Assembly (NCBI GenBank): GCA_030144725.1
Contig: JASKMD010000019.1
Location: 725,310 to 789,309 of the forward strand
Source of the DNA: Haematococcus lacustris
Lineage: Eukaryota > Chlorophyta > Chlorophyceae > Chlamydomonadales > Haematococcaceae
Direction: 5' to 3'
Length of the DNA stretch: 64,000 nt
The notes under the pieces are model-generated. The model ran no database searches, was not told where the DNA came from, and was given only the letters and a program-made list of their open reading frames with translations. The position numbers and the translations under genes are program-made. Below are positions 1 to 12,134 of this stretch, one piece after another; position 1 is the first letter of the stretch; every line of letters starts with the position of its first letter.

Positions 1-280
1 CAAGCTGGCAAATAATGGTCCACCAACACAGTGAAGGGTTAGCCTTGTGTCCTATGGCACTTGCCAGGCACACGATTTTTGTGAACACAGCATGCATGCT
101 GCATGCGCATTGCAATCCATGTGAGGCTCAACAAGCCATGCAGGGGGAGCCCAGCCGCTCAAGCCCCTAGGCGCCTCATGCATAACCCTAGGTCCGCCAC
201 CTCTGCAATGAACAGCTTTCAAGGCAACCCACACCCAACCACCTAACCACCCAACCTCCCAACCACCCGGCATCGCTTGC

Positions 281-3200
281 CTTGGGAGGGAAGGCGTAGG
301 CGTGGGCCAGTGCGGCGACAAACATCTCGATGCAGATCAGGAAGTCCTGTGAGGGTCACACTCAGGTCAACAGCTGGGGGAACAAGGCAAGGCATGGCGG
401 ACAATACCTAATCTCACACCTAATCTCACACCTCATCTCACACCTGACGCCCTGCTACTGTGGCCCCTGCCGCTGTGCCTGCCCCAAGCACCATGCCTAC
501 CCTACCCCTACCCCTATCCCTATCCCCGACCCCACACCCCCCCTTGCCCCAAGCCCTACCTCCCATCTTTCGCTAGGTGTGACCTACACTGACCTGAATG
601 CCGGATGCCACCCCGAGCTGGTCATACGTGGACCATGACTCGTCCGTGATGACTCCACCTGACACCAGGATGGCCAGCAGCACACCCTGCGAGACAAAAA
701 AAGAGGTCAGCGTGCAGGAGTTGAACCCAGCACCTCCTAACCCGCCCAGCAGGCGACCTGACTGGCCAGCTGCGGGGCTGCTGTCAAGCCACATCAGCAG
801 CCAGTGTCACCACCTTGCCAGATGCGGCAGCAGCAACAGCAGCAGCAGCAGCAGCATGAAACGGAGGCAATGCTTTGATGCCTCCCTCCCTTGGCCACTC
901 TACTGCCAGTATATCACTCATCACACCCCTCATGGCCACAGCCCCCAGCAATGCTGGAGTGTGGGTCACACTGTGCCCACCTGCCAAAACGTGAGGAACA
1001 CCACGGCCTTGATGCACAAGAACTTTGACAGGGGCCGTATGGGGGCCAGCTCCTTGTGACATACCCAGTACAGCTGGGCTAGACAGTACAGGGCCCACAG
1101 CTGCAGGCCAGGTCATAGCAGGGTGGGGTGGGGTGGGGTGGGGTGGGGTGGGGTGGGGTGGGGTGGGGCGGGGCGGGGCGGGGCGGGGCGGGGTGGGGCG
1201 GGGCGGGGCGGGGCGGGGCGGGGCGGGGCAGGGGGCGGTCTGCCTTTGCTTCTGCTGCTGTACACCTTCTGTGTCTGTGTGCCCATGTTGTAACAAGCTG
1301 AGGCTGTCAGCCTGGCCTTCCGCTGCCTTGTACTGCCTGCGGCTATTTCACGCTGCCTGCTGCTGCCTGGCCTGCTGCTTGCCTGGCTGAAGTTGGTGAC
1401 AGTGACGAGGTAGACGTAGCTCTTGGTGAAGTCCACCCGGCCCTGGCCATACTTGTCGAACATGTCGGTGATGAGCGCCAGGGCCGTCACCACGGGGCGC
1501 AGGATGACGTAGTTCAGCACGCCCTGGAGCAAGCAGGGGCAGTGCCCAGCGCGGCTGGGGTCCCTTACCCAAGGGAGGAGGTAGAGGCAGGAGGGGCAGG
1601 AGGTACCCCAAGGAATCCAAACCCTTAACCCCAACCCTTAACCCCAACCCCTAACCCCAGCATGAGCGCTGTCGGGCCTCAGGCAGCGTGTGGCCCATCC
1701 CCTGGGTGGCTCCTACATCAGCTGTAGCCGGCTGTGCAGCCATGTCCAGGCACTTCATGTTCCATTCCCTCTCAGCCTGAGCTCTTTGAGCCATTCCCCA
1801 TCAGCCTGAGCTTGGCTGGGCTCCAGGCGACATGCAGGCCTGGCCTGCTGGTCCTGGCCACCTGCGCACCTTCTTGCACTCGTACAGGAACTGGTGGCCC
1901 ATGGCCCAGGGCTTGAGGCAGAAAGCAAAGGGACCCACATGCCGCATGGGCGGCTTGCGTGCCATGTATGCATCCACATCACCCAGCTCGTCTTCCAGGT
2001 ACCTGGGGGGGTCAGGGGGAGCAGCAGGGGGGAGCAGCAGGGGTCACAAGGGGGGGGGGGTCCCGGGGGGATGGTCAGGGGGCAGCAGGGGGGATCGTCA
2101 GGGGGCGGGAGAGTGGAGCTTCAGGGGGCGGCTGGTGTGGCAAGTTTGGGTGCAGGGCAGGGGCAGGGGTTGTCAGTTTGCCAGCAGTCGTAAAGCAGGG
2201 CAGCCAGCATGTACTCTGCCTGCCCACCAATGCGCGACAATCAGGAGTGGTGTAGGTGAAGGACAGGGCAGGGCAAGGAGGAGGGGCTGAGGTATGAGCA
2301 GGGCTGGACCAGGAGCAGGAGCAGGAAGCAGGTGCAGGACCCCAGCAGGCGGGGCTACCCAGCAGGGGGCAGGGGCAGGGGGTGCCAGGTCAGGGTAGTC
2401 AGGGTGGGGAGGGCCTGGCAGGTGTGTTGCTGTGACTCACGCCATGAGGAAGTTGAAGAAGGACAGGATGACGAAGGCCTCATAGCACTCGCGCACCGGG
2501 TCAAGGTACTCGCGCGCATCACGGAAGCGCAGGGCAAACCACGCATCAATCTGCAGCAGGCCAGGCAGCCAGGCCAAGGCTTGCCCGCCTGCGCCCCTCC
2601 CACACCCAGCCGTGCCTCAACCTCCAAGGCCCCTGCCCACTCTCTTGCCTCCTGCTGGGCAATGATCTGGGCAATGATCTGAGCAATTTTGCCGACAAAT
2701 GCTGCGGCAACAACCTGTGCCCCTGTTGCTGCCCCTGCTCCAGCCCCTCCCTCAACTTCACGCCTACCTGCCCACCTGCCATTACGCCTATCCTCCTCCA
2801 TACATCAGTGGCCCTGCCGCCCTTGCTGCCCCTGCTGCCCCTGCTGCCCCTGCTGCCCCTGCTGCTCCCACTTCCTGGCCCACAAGCTGGCCCTGCTGCA
2901 GTTCCTGTTTTTGTCAACATTGGCACTACCTGCTGCCCACCGTCTGCTACTGCTCCCTGCTGCTGACACTGCCCACTGCCACTGCTCGTTGCCACTGCCA
3001 CTGCTGCCTATTGCCTGCCTCTGCCCGCTGCATACTGCCTGCCACCTGTTTAACACATTCATGACGACTGTGTCCATGGCTGCTGCTGTCTCCGCTGCCG
3101 CTGCAGTTGCTGATGTGGCCAGGTTCTGCCATGAGGGACCACCTCATCGCCGTCTGCTACTGGGCCCCTGCCCCTACTCCCTCGCCACAGCCACCTAGAC

Positions 3201-4701
3201 CTTCCTCCTGGTGCAGCTGCCTTTTCCTTGCCGCCATTCTTGCTGCCGGCTGCAGCTGCCACAGCTGCCACTTCCCCCTGCCCGCTGCAACTGCTGGTGG
3301 TGATGCTGCCGGCTGCTGCAGCAAACACCCAGGCACCCAGGCAGAAGAGCAGCAGGGGGGAGGGCACTCACGGCATAGATGGGCACCATCCACAGGATGC
3401 GAATGACGTGACGCTGCAGCCGGGGCCGTGTATAGTACTCTGTGTGCATGGCCACCTGCAGCAGGTCGGAGCAAGGGCGGAGCAGGGTGGGGTCAGGCAG
3501 ATGAAGCAGGGCAGGGCAGGGTAAGGGTCAGGGGGAGCAAGGGGAGGGGCAAGGCTGGGCCATGAGTAGGGCTGTGGGGAGCCGTTGAGAGCCAGGCTAG
3601 TGGCATGCAGGTGAGGGCAGGCCAGCGCAAGGGAAAAGGCAAGGCAGGCCAGGGCGGGGGCTAGACGGAGGCTGGAGTGGGGCAGGGCAGGGCGGGGCGG
3701 TGAAGGCCAGGGGAGGAGTAGGAGCAGGGCCTGTGAGCGTGGAGTGGGCTGCTGGTAGTGGGCTGAGGTCATGCCAACGCAATACAGGGAGGGGCAATAC
3801 TGGGTATACCCGCCCCAGCCGAGCCCGTACCAGGTGCCTGTCCTGGCCACAATGGCACTGACTGTGATTGGCATGGGTGGCAGGGGCAGGGGCAGGGGCA
3901 GGGGCAGGGGCAGGGGCAGGGGCAGGGGCAGGGGCAGGGGCAGGGGCAGGGGCAGGGGCAGGGGCAGGGGCAGGGGCAGGGGCAGGGGCAGGGGCAGGGG
4001 CAGGGGCAGGGGCAGGGGCAGGGGCAGGCTAGCCCTGGCCTCTCATCAAGACACGCCCTCCTGGCTTTGGGTGTCAGCCTGAGTGCTTGCATTTCCTGGT
4101 TGGCTGTCACACTGTGCTCAGGGTGGGAGGCTGTGGTGGGTGGCAGGGCAGCCTGCTGTGCTGTCTTGAAGGATCAGCTGCCACAATGAACAGCTGCTCA
4201 AACCAGTCACTGAAGTGGCCACCGGCCTGGGGCAGTCAGCTGTCCTGCCTGCTTCAGCCACTGAGCAGCCAACCACCCAGCACCAGCCTCCATGCACCTT
4301 TAGAAGCTGCTGAGAAGCTGCCGGGGTAGCTGCCTCCCAAACGGTGCATGCTGTAGGAAGCTGATGAGTGGTGATGCAAGGAGGTAGCTGGGTGATGGCA
4401 AGCAGTGGGCTGCAGCCCACAAGAACAAGCAGTGTTCTGGCAAGTTTTAGCACTGCCTACGAGCAGCTGTCTTCTGCATGTTAGCTTGATTGCTGTTCAA
4501 TTGCGTTGCTCAATATAGCTAGCTGTGAGGTACATCAGGCACCTCGTAAATGGAGATGGGGAAGGACAAGATGACAAAGATGCCTCCTATGGCCCAGCCT
4601 TGATACTTCACGGCGTAGCCCTTCCTGCTGAAATCCCAAATCACCAGCGGCAGCGCCATGAGCGTGAGGCAGCATAGCAGCCACCAGAACTGCGCGCGCA
4701 C
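281..4701 (-). CDS. TMEM184/LAZ1 family (DUF300) multi-pass membrane protein, 3' partial
   Basis: Integral membrane protein of the TMEM184/LAZ1/organic-solute-transporter-alpha fold; plant and animal members sit in endomembrane or plasma membrane, and the transported substrate here is unknown. Supported exons in gene order: 4543-4689, 3372-3455, 2441-2550, 1870-2002, 1383-1523, 981-1100, 594-686, 281-346; phases agree at every join. Recognisable blocks are ILWMVPIYA (exon 2), ECYEAFVIL (exon 3), LKPWAMG (exon 4), [19 protein letters not shown] then NFSQ (exon 5), [14 protein letters not shown] (exon 6) and DFLICIEMF (exon 8), all in family order. The exon 5 and exon 8 donors read CAG/GCAAGC and AAG/GCAAGC, so both are GC-AG introns. 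The true start is unresolved: exon 1 has an acceptor-like GCGCAG at 4690 but the frame stays open to 4701. The C-terminus lies off the left edge. Family assignment is very secure. Confidence 0.93.
1121..1229. repeat. GGGGT/GGGGC pentanucleotide array
   Basis: About 20 copies of GGGGT that switch to GGGGC halfway. It lies in the intron between exons 5 and 6 of the TMEM184-like gene. The G-rich strand is the template strand of that gene, so the pre-mRNA is C-rich. Confidence 0.95.
3880..4028. repeat. GGGGCA hexanucleotide array
   Basis: Roughly 24 nearly perfect copies of GGGGCA in the first supported intron of the TMEM184-like gene. All six frames are open through it, which produces spurious Gly-Arg or Cys-Pro reading frames. 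Confidence 0.97.
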
Positions 4702-5412
4702 GACAGGGCAACAGGGAGCCGCGTCCCAGGTGGAATACGCACGGGCCTCCCGTGAAGTATGCCGGGGCTACTATTCGCAGCTACCGAAAACGCTGCCACC
4801 ACCGCGGGTGCTGAATTGGCACCCGAACCCTGGTACACATCTTGCGAACTGTGGATCGCTGGCGCACCAGGCGGAACACGCGTCGTATAGGCCACGCCAT
4901 GACGGTCAGCCACAGCAGGCCCTTCGCAATAGGTCACGGTTCCCGCGTCATGGCGTGCGCTGGCAAATCAGTTTCATTGCGCCAGGTGCCCGCTGAAACA
5001 GTGCAATCAAGCACATGAAACCTCCGAACAGACTCGAGTTATGAAGGCTATGAAGTCGCAAATGCCCATGCACCCTCATTTGCGGAGCAGCATTTCTCGA
5101 ATGCCCCGCATTCTATCTGACTGCAGCACGTGCTGCTGCTTAGCCATCCAGCATGTCATACATACTGATTCGCACCCATGCAGCCGGTTTCCAGGTCTGA
5201 GGCCCAACCCGCGCTTTGACGATTGGCCTGAGCTGATTATTAGTCGGGCAGCCTGATTCTGTACGTGTCATTCAGTCAATGCTTTGCTTAGAAGCAAGCT
5301 AGGACAGCTTTAGTCATGCCCGTGACGCGGACTTGAGTTCGTTATGACTACACCGTTGCTAACCTTGTGCCGAGCATTTGGTCTGAACGCGTGAAGGCAC
5401 CTCTATCCAGCC
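4702..5412. other. Intergenic region between divergent TMEM184-like and carrier genes
   Basis: It separates the 5' end of the TMEM184-like gene (minus) from the carrier start codon (plus) and should hold both promoters and the missing first TMEM184 exon or 5' UTR. I see no convincing TATA box, conserved coding block or repeat. Confidence 0.5.
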
Positions 5413-7887
5413 ATGCCCGCTAAAACCTTGTCACCAGCGGCTCCGGCAATGGGCAGCACTGCGACGCACAACAATGCTACTGTTGACGATGCTGTTGTCG
5501 AGGCGGTATCTGGCGCTGCTGGCTCAGTGCTGGCGCTCCTTGCCACGTACCCTTTGAAAACCATATACACAATCCAGGCACTATCGGCAGGCAATTCAGG
5601 TGACTTGCGCTACCAGCACTGCTATTGAGCGTAGCAATGGGGCGATTGAGCGACACTTGTCTCACGTGCAGGCGCGCCGACACTCAGCGCCCTGGACATC
5701 GTACTGAAGTACCGCTTGCGGGGTCTGTTTGTCGGTGTCGAGCCCAATATCGTAGAAAGCGCACTCTCATCAGGTATCTTGCCTTGCTGCGTGACTAGGA
5801 GCTGTGACTCATGCAAACCCCTTACACCTGCGCCCTGCCCCATGTGTGCCCCGAATCTTGTGTGCCTTTGTGCCTGTGCCTGTATCCTCTAGCCAGCCTC
5901 TATCAGGCTCGTGCTCATTCAGCCTGACACCCTGATGGCCTGCCCCAGGTGTTTACTTCTACCTCTACAGCAAGCTGAGGCACTTGGTGGTCTCGCACAG
6001 CAAGCGCTCCCAGAGCTCCCCCTCTGCTTTGAATGCCAGCGCTGGCAGCCGTGGCAACAGCAGCAGTGGCAGCAACATCGCTCGGTCTTCAAGCCACAGC
6101 CGCCTGGCCGCAGCCAAGTTGGGTACCCCAGCCGCTGCGCCGGCCCACAGCAACCCATGCAATGCTCCCTCATGTCAAGAGAGCACCACAGCCCCTGTTA
6201 CCCACGCCACCAAACCACCTGATGGGGCCGCCAGCTTTGCAGGACAAGGGCAGCAGGCAGGCGGAGCGACAACAGCAGCAGCAGCGCCTGCACCCAGTAA
6301 AGGCGGCAGCAGCAAGGGCAAGGACATTGGCGTGCTGTCCTCGCTACTGGTGGCCTCGCTGGCAGCGGCAGGCAACCAGATCATCACCATGCCAGCCTCA
6401 GTCGTGGCCACCCGCATGCAGGTAGGGCATGAAGTGTGGGGTTGAAAGAGGGTGGTGGGGAAGGGTCGGGCGGGGCGTTCACGTAGTGAACAGGGCAGAA
6501 GGGTGAAGGGTGGTGGGGAAAGGTGGGGCAGTGAGTAATTTGAGGGGGTAGGATGGTGAAGGGTGGTGGGGGAGGGGTGGGTCCTCCTAGGGGTCAGGAG
6601 TGGGTGGGTGGAAGTGCCAAGGGTGGAGTCAGGGTCTCTGCACGGCATGCCAAGTCAGGTGCAGGGTGGAGGCAGCCAGGGGGTAGGGGTAGGGGTAGGG
6701 GTGCTTGGGGGAGGTGAGGTGGAGAGGGCCAGGTTCAGGTAGGAGTTGGATTGCTTGCAGCCCCCAGCTTCAGCTGCCCCTGGCACACGGTGCACCCTGT
6801 GACTGTGACTGCGAACGGGTTCTGCCTGGTGCTCCGTGTGCTGCTGAACCAGGCCCAGAAGAAGCTGAAGATGGATGGGCACGTCAGCCCGCCTGGGGCC
6901 TCTTCCCTCGGCGGTGTCATCTCAGCTGTGTTCAGGTACTCGGCTGTGGGTGGCAGTTGGCAGTTGCGGTTGCAGATAACTGTGGTGGATGGCATGGTGG
7001 CGCCTCCAGCAGGGGCGGGGTGCTGTGGCTGTGGCAGCTGGTGTGGGTGGCGGTGCGGTGGCCAGCACTCCAGATGATGCTGCGGCTGGCATTGCTGCCC
7101 CTCCTGACCCTGATTCGCCAAGCACCACAGCAGTTGTGGCTGCCCCTGCTGACCCTGACCCACGTGCAGCTATGCCACGGATTGCTTTGGCACTGGCTGG
7201 GGCAAGGGTGTTGTGTGGCAGGGTTAGGGGCTACAGGGCAGGGGCAGGGGGAACAGTCCTGGAGGGATGGCTGATGCACCTGCCTAGCAGCTACATGCTC
7301 ATCCGTGCCAACGTCCATGCCTGCAGCCAAGGCAGCTTGCCTCAAATCCCCTGGCCTGCCCAGCCCAGCTGCAGCATGCTGTGTGCTGCGCTGCAGGGAA
7401 GGCGGGCTGGGCGGTTTCTGGGCTGGCTTCCTCCCCTCCCTGGTGCTCATCACCAACCCATCCATTCAGGTGCTGGGGCCAAGGGGAGGGGGAGGGGGCT
7501 GGGGCCAGGGGGCTGAGGCTAGGGGGAGAGGTGACTGGGGCAGCGGTGGCACAAGGGCAAGGGTGGCCATGGGGGGAGAGGCCTAGGAGCAGCAGCAGCT
7601 GGCCAGGGTGCCGGCAGCTTTCCCTTAGGCTGTGCTTGAAGGCAGGAGCAGCAGCAGGCACCCCTGGTGCGGTGGGTTGGGACTGACAAGGGTCCCCAGC
7701 AGCAGTGGCCACACAGCCTTAGTGCGCATGGCAGCATGACCGCCAGCTGATGCTGTGTCTTGGCCTGGCATCGGCTGACCCAGGCCTTGGCTGCCCCTGC
7801 ATGGCCCCTGCACCAGGTCTTGGCTGCGCAGTGCCCTGGCCCAAGGACCTGACCCTGGCCCTAGTCCACAACCAGACTGACTGCTGC

Positions 7888-7934
<47 letters not shown>

Positions 7935-10284
7935 GGCTATTTGGGGCCGCAGTACATGCTGTACGAGCAGTTCCTGCGCCTGCTCAAGACCTGGAAGGCG
8001 GCACGCCTGGCCAAGCAGGTCTGTGGCTAGACACACTGCAGGCACACCCTCCTTCGCACCACACGCTGAGTGCCGGACTCCAAGCCCTGCGCCTCATCAA
8101 GCAGCTGGCATTGGCAGCTGCCGGGCAAACGCCCAGCTGCAGCAACCTCTGCCCCTGCCGCCCAGCCCCTGAACCCCAGCCTCTGCAGCTCGGCCCCTGC
8201 TGCCCAGCCCCTGCAAACTCCCCTTGCAGCCCCCCTCTGGCTTGGCGGGCTCACAGCAGCTGCCATGGCGCACTCATGCCCTCTTTTCCAGTCCTCTTCC
8301 GCTCGGAGTTGACCCCCTTTGCAAGTTTCTGCCACCACACTGGTCAATGCTGAGGAAGAGCCAGGACGGCCTGCCTGCCAGCCTTGTGCTGGCCTGATCC
8401 TGGCTGCAGGCGGCGGAGGCGATGCAGGGGCCGGCAGCAGCCGGGGAGGCCGGTGGGGTGGCGCCTGGCAGCCAGCGTGCCAGCAGCCCTGAGGGCAGCC
8501 AGGTGGGCTGCAGGCGGGGCGGGGCGGTCATGCAGGTCATGCAGGTCATGCAGGTCGTGCAGGTCATGCAGGTCATGGAGTAGGCCTGTTGAGGGTTGTA
8601 GGTCTGGGCGTGTGACTAGGCTCGGCATGGTGCAGTGATGCAGGGGCCAGGTCTGCCCTGGTGAGGCCGGACATAAGGGGCAGGGGCACTGGTGGCGCTG
8701 GGTCAGGTGGAGCAGGCAGCCTTTGCAGCAGGTCATCAGGCGCACTAGGGGCAATAAGCGCAGATAGGGGCAACAGGTGCGGGGCGGGGCGGTAAGGCCA
8801 AGAGGTGCCAGAGGAGCATTAGACGCAAAGTTGGAGCTGGGGGCTGAGGGGCTGAGCGGGCTGGGGGCTGAGTGGCCTGATGCGGGCCCCTGCACAGCGT
8901 TGGCTTGAGCCCAGGATAGGTGGTGGGTCAGGCCCAGGTGGAGGGCAGGGTGGTGTGTGGGAGGGTGGGAGACATCAGCATGCCCGCTGCCACCTCCTCC
9001 ACCTCCTGCTGCTGCTGCTGCTGCTGCAGGGCATGTCCAGTGCGGGAGTCAAGCTCGGCCCCGGCACCATCTTCACTGCCTCAGCCCTGGCTAAGGTCTG
9101 TGGGGTGTTGGGCGCAGGGTGCAGCGTGGTATCATGTTTCATATAGTATTCACGTTTATGTTTCTTTATATAGTATATAGTATTGTCTTGTATGTAATAG
9201 ATAAATGGCAGGCCGAGTGCATTGTACGAAAGTAATGTTTGTGAGGTGTCAGGCGCTGGGTGCAGTGTGGTGTTCTATCTAGTATGTTATCTTGTGTGTC
9301 TATACTCGCACAACATGACTGCAGCCTTGACAGCTGCGCTGCAGCCCTTGTGCCGCTGCAAGCTGCCAGCCCGCTACCTTGTGCTGCTGAACCTTGCTTC
9401 AGCTTCTTGCTTCTGCTGACCACCATCCGTGTTCCCTCCTAGCCTTGGATGTATTGCAGACAGTTCCAAACCCGTTGGGGAAGAGGGCAGCCAGGCAGGC
9501 GAAGGCAGATGGCTGAAGCGTTGTGATTAACCTTGTTCTTCCATTGTGCTGCTCAGCCTCGCCCTTGCCGCCTTGTGTGATTGCAGATTGGCGCCACTGT
9601 GGCCACCTACTGGTTGGTGGTGGTGAAAAGCAGGCTGCAGGCGGCGGGGAAGGGGACACCGGCAGAGCTGCAGTACAAGGGTGAGGACGGGGCTGAGGGG
9701 AAGCGCTCAAAGCAAGTTTAGGTTTGGGGTTCTGGGTTTGGGGTTGGGGTTGGGGTGGGAGTGGGGGAAAGGTTGGGGTTTTTGGGTATTTAATCTGGGT
9801 GAAAGAATGGTTTGGGTGAGAGAGTGGGGCCTCTGGTGGTCCAGGCATCATTCAGGGTAAGGCTGGAGGTGGAGGTGGGGTAGAGGGCAGGATGGAATGT
9901 GATAGCAGCGTCAGCAAGGGCGGTGGCTGTAATGTGAGGGTTGGTGGGGGTTGGCTCATGGTGGTGTGGGTTGGAGAACGAAGAGGGCTAGGGAGGGGCC
10001 AGGGTCAACACAGAAGGTAGCTTAAGCTGACAGGTTGTGGATGATGAGGATGTGCTTGCATGTGCTTGCATGTGCTTGCACCAGGCACCTTGGATTGCCT
10101 GCGCCGCATCTGGCTGGAGGAGGGCCTGTCAGGCTTCTTCAAAGGTCTGAAGGCCAAGATCCTGCAAACAGCGCTTAATGCAGCGTTGATGCTGATGCTG
10201 AAGGAGCAGCTTTTCACAGTGGTCAAGCGCCTGCTCGCCTCGCAGCGCTTGCACAACATGCTGTCGCGCTCCCTCGTCGCCTGA
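5413..10284 (+). CDS. Peroxisomal-type mitochondrial carrier family (SLC25; PXN/PNC/PMP34-like) protein
   Basis: Six-helix SLC25 carrier of the peroxisomal NAD/nucleotide branch (PXN, PNC, PMP34). Exons: 5413-5599, 5672-5773, 5949-6421, 6853-6935, 7397-7469, 7953-8018, 9030-9095, 9587-9680, 10085-10284; the sum is 1344 nt, giving 447 aa with consistent phases. Repeat 1 carries [14 protein letters not shown] then [13 protein letters not shown]; repeat 2 carries [31 protein letters not shown] and YMLYEQF; repeat 3 carries [10 protein letters not shown] and [12 protein letters not shown]. The NPSIQ-YMLYE block is characteristic of the peroxisomal branch. Oddities: about 110 residues rich in Ser, Ala and Gly are inserted after the second helix (much of exon 3), and the usual TYP of the third signature reads TYW. 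Exon 4 start is inferred from phase alone. Substrate (NAD, CoA or adenine nucleotides) and organelle cannot be told from sequence. Confidence 0.9.
7881..7934 (+). repeat. CTG trinucleotide array before carrier exon 6
   Basis: About 18 CTG/TTG units in carrier intron 5, ending 18 bases before the acceptor at 7952. It probably supplies part of the pyrimidine tract. Confidence 0.9.
9003..9029 (+). repeat. CTG array forming the acceptor of carrier exon 7
   Basis: Eight consecutive CTG units run straight into the TGCAG acceptor at 9029, so the microsatellite itself supplies the 3' splice site. Confidence 0.85.
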
Positions 10285-11178
10285 GTGTTATCAGCGGGTT
10301 ACATGCAAGCATGCAAGCAAAAACAAGGTTGAAGCCGAAGTGAGTCAGCTCCTGGTGCATGGTGCTGGCTGTTGAAACGCACGGTGGCTTGTTGGCTGTC
10401 CACTACCTGCCCTCCCAGTCCATGCGATCTCATGTGTTTTTGATAGTAGGTCAGGCAGGCAGGCACAGCATGCACCGTTTTATGCTGTTGCTTGCAGCTT
10501 CCAGGTTCAGATAGGTGTGAATGGGCATGTGCATGGCAGGTGATGCATGGTACATGTGTGCATTGTAGCCCACCCGTGCTGCTAAGCATGGCATCATGTC
10601 ATGTGCATGGTCTCGTTGTATTTTTGTATGTTGAGTAGGGATGGCGGCTGTTGCATTTGGTGAAGGTGGTGAAGCAACTGGTCAGTTGCAGACCACAGCA
10701 ACATGGTTTGCTATTGTACATGTCTGAAGTTTGGTGGGTTACTGTCGGGTAATGGTGTGGTACTAGTCTGATGAAGGTGTCATGTGTGTGTCATCCTCAA
10801 ACCAGCTGTTGAGAACTACATCCTTGCAGCAGTAACAGTGTAAGAACCCCATTGATGTCTGGCCACAGTTGGTCATTTGGTCAGAGTCATGCACTTGAGC
10901 GCTGTTACGCACTTGGTTAGTGCCATGCACCTGGACGCTGCCATGCGCTGTCAAGCATCTGAGCTCTGCCATCTACGGTGATGCATGAGCATGTGTTGCA
11001 TGAATTGCGGCGTCACACCACAAACAATGAAAGCGATAGAGCCTTGGTGAAAGCTTGTCGGTGTACTCGTTTGCTACATAATATCACATGGTCACCACAA
11101 GCAGACTAGCAAGCCTTGAACATCATTGTGTGAGGTGGCAGCCTGCCGTGCGCCTTTGTCATAACTATGGGTTTCTGG
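10285..11178. other. Carrier 3' flank; no gene seen
   Basis: It contains the carrier 3' UTR. A TGTAA motif, the usual chlorophyte polyadenylation signal, occurs at 10839-10843, 555 nt after the stop; TGTAA is short and could be chance. No conserved coding block was found in the rest. Confidence 0.45.
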
Positions 11179-11705
11179 CAGGCGCCCCCAACATGGGGTT
11201 GGTAATCTCCATGCAAGTTCTTGCTCAATACTGCACCGTCTTCGATAGCATTTGTCACGTTGACAGCTGCGGATTATTGCGCATCCACTGGCAAGCGGCG
11301 CGTTACCTCTTGCGAATGAGGCCATGCCGGCGCAAGCGATCGCGGATGCACCTCAGCTGCTCACCATCGGTTGCATTAGTGTTGTATAGCGGCTTCAGTG
11401 ATTGAACTGCGCCTGCTATCGAGCAGGAAGTACAATCAATGTTGAGCATGCCAGGCTCGCTCCGCCAGCCTTTCATTGGTGTCGGCGGTGTCGGAGGACC
11501 GTCGTTGGGCAAGTTGGCACTCGACATTGCTGCGAGGTGCGAATGGAAAGAGGTCTCTCTAGCCAGCCACACAGAAAAAGGAAACCCCTTGCACAAATCG
11601 GCATGTTGTGAGCTGACCACTGTGACTTTCCAGACTCTCGAGTGTCAACTATGTTCCTAACCCAACGACACAGCTGTTGGAGAAGAAAGCACGTCATTTC
11701 ATTGA
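11179..11705 (+). repeat. Left inverted arm of foldback element
   Basis: It carries an inward frame, 11439-11660, encoding a 73-residue product with GGPSLGKLALDIAARCEW; the frame stops at 11658-11660, earlier than in the right arm. The outward frame 11303-11620 is also open here, while the right arm has a TGA in it. I recognise no family. Confidence 0.7.
11439..11660 (+). CDS. Hypothetical protein, left-arm copy (73 aa)
   Basis: Small inward-facing frame in the left arm. Its counterpart in the right arm (12839-13105, minus) keeps the same frame with few substitutions and reads 15 residues further. Frame conservation between diverged arms is weak evidence for coding function; the outward frame is open in only one arm. 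It could be a transposon gene fragment. No motif identified. Confidence 0.25.
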   Translation: MLSMPGSLRQPFIGVGGVGGPSLGKLALDIAARCEWKEVSLASHTEKGNPLHKSACCELTTVTFQTLECQLCS

Positions 11706-11949
11706 AAAGAAAGAAAGACTACTCCCCCCGAAGCTTCAGGGGGCGTGCACTAAGGAACCGCGCGCCGCTTCTGGTGTTTCACACCATGGGAGGGGCCCCC
11801 GCGGGCTGACGTATGCCTAAAGGGCGCTCTCACAGCACGACACGCCCCGGCTCGGAAACGTGTCTACCCTCCTGAGCTTCATAGGAAATTAGCCTACTCC
11901 ACTCCAGCTCCCACCCCGCACGATGGCGGGCACTGCCCTCAAGAGAGGC

Positions 11950-12017
11950 GCACCCTATACTCTTGGTAATTCATGCACTGCACCGGGAGTGCATGATGTA
12001 CCAGGAGTATAGGGTGC
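11950..12017. other. 68-nt near-perfect hairpin
   Basis: Outer 13-bp perfect stem GCACCCTATACTC pairs with its complement at 12005-12017. Inner stems TGGTA/TACCA and ATGCACT/AGTGCAT close on an 8-nt loop. It lies inside the foldback element, about 120 bp beyond the stop of the coiled-coil ORF. Confidence 0.85.
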
Positions 12018-12134
12018 GACTGCCACTGTGTGTGGGCTGCACTGTTGTGCCACCAAGGCTGCCATGGGTGTCAAGCCGGCTGCAGTTGCTGTCAGCCCAC
12101 CGCCGCAGGACCTCAATAGAAACACCTATTTGCT

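Noticed and set aside
4641..4996. Frames upstream of the TMEM184-like gene as its first exon
   Set aside because: The long minus frame here is not in frame with the first supported exon and shows no family similarity.
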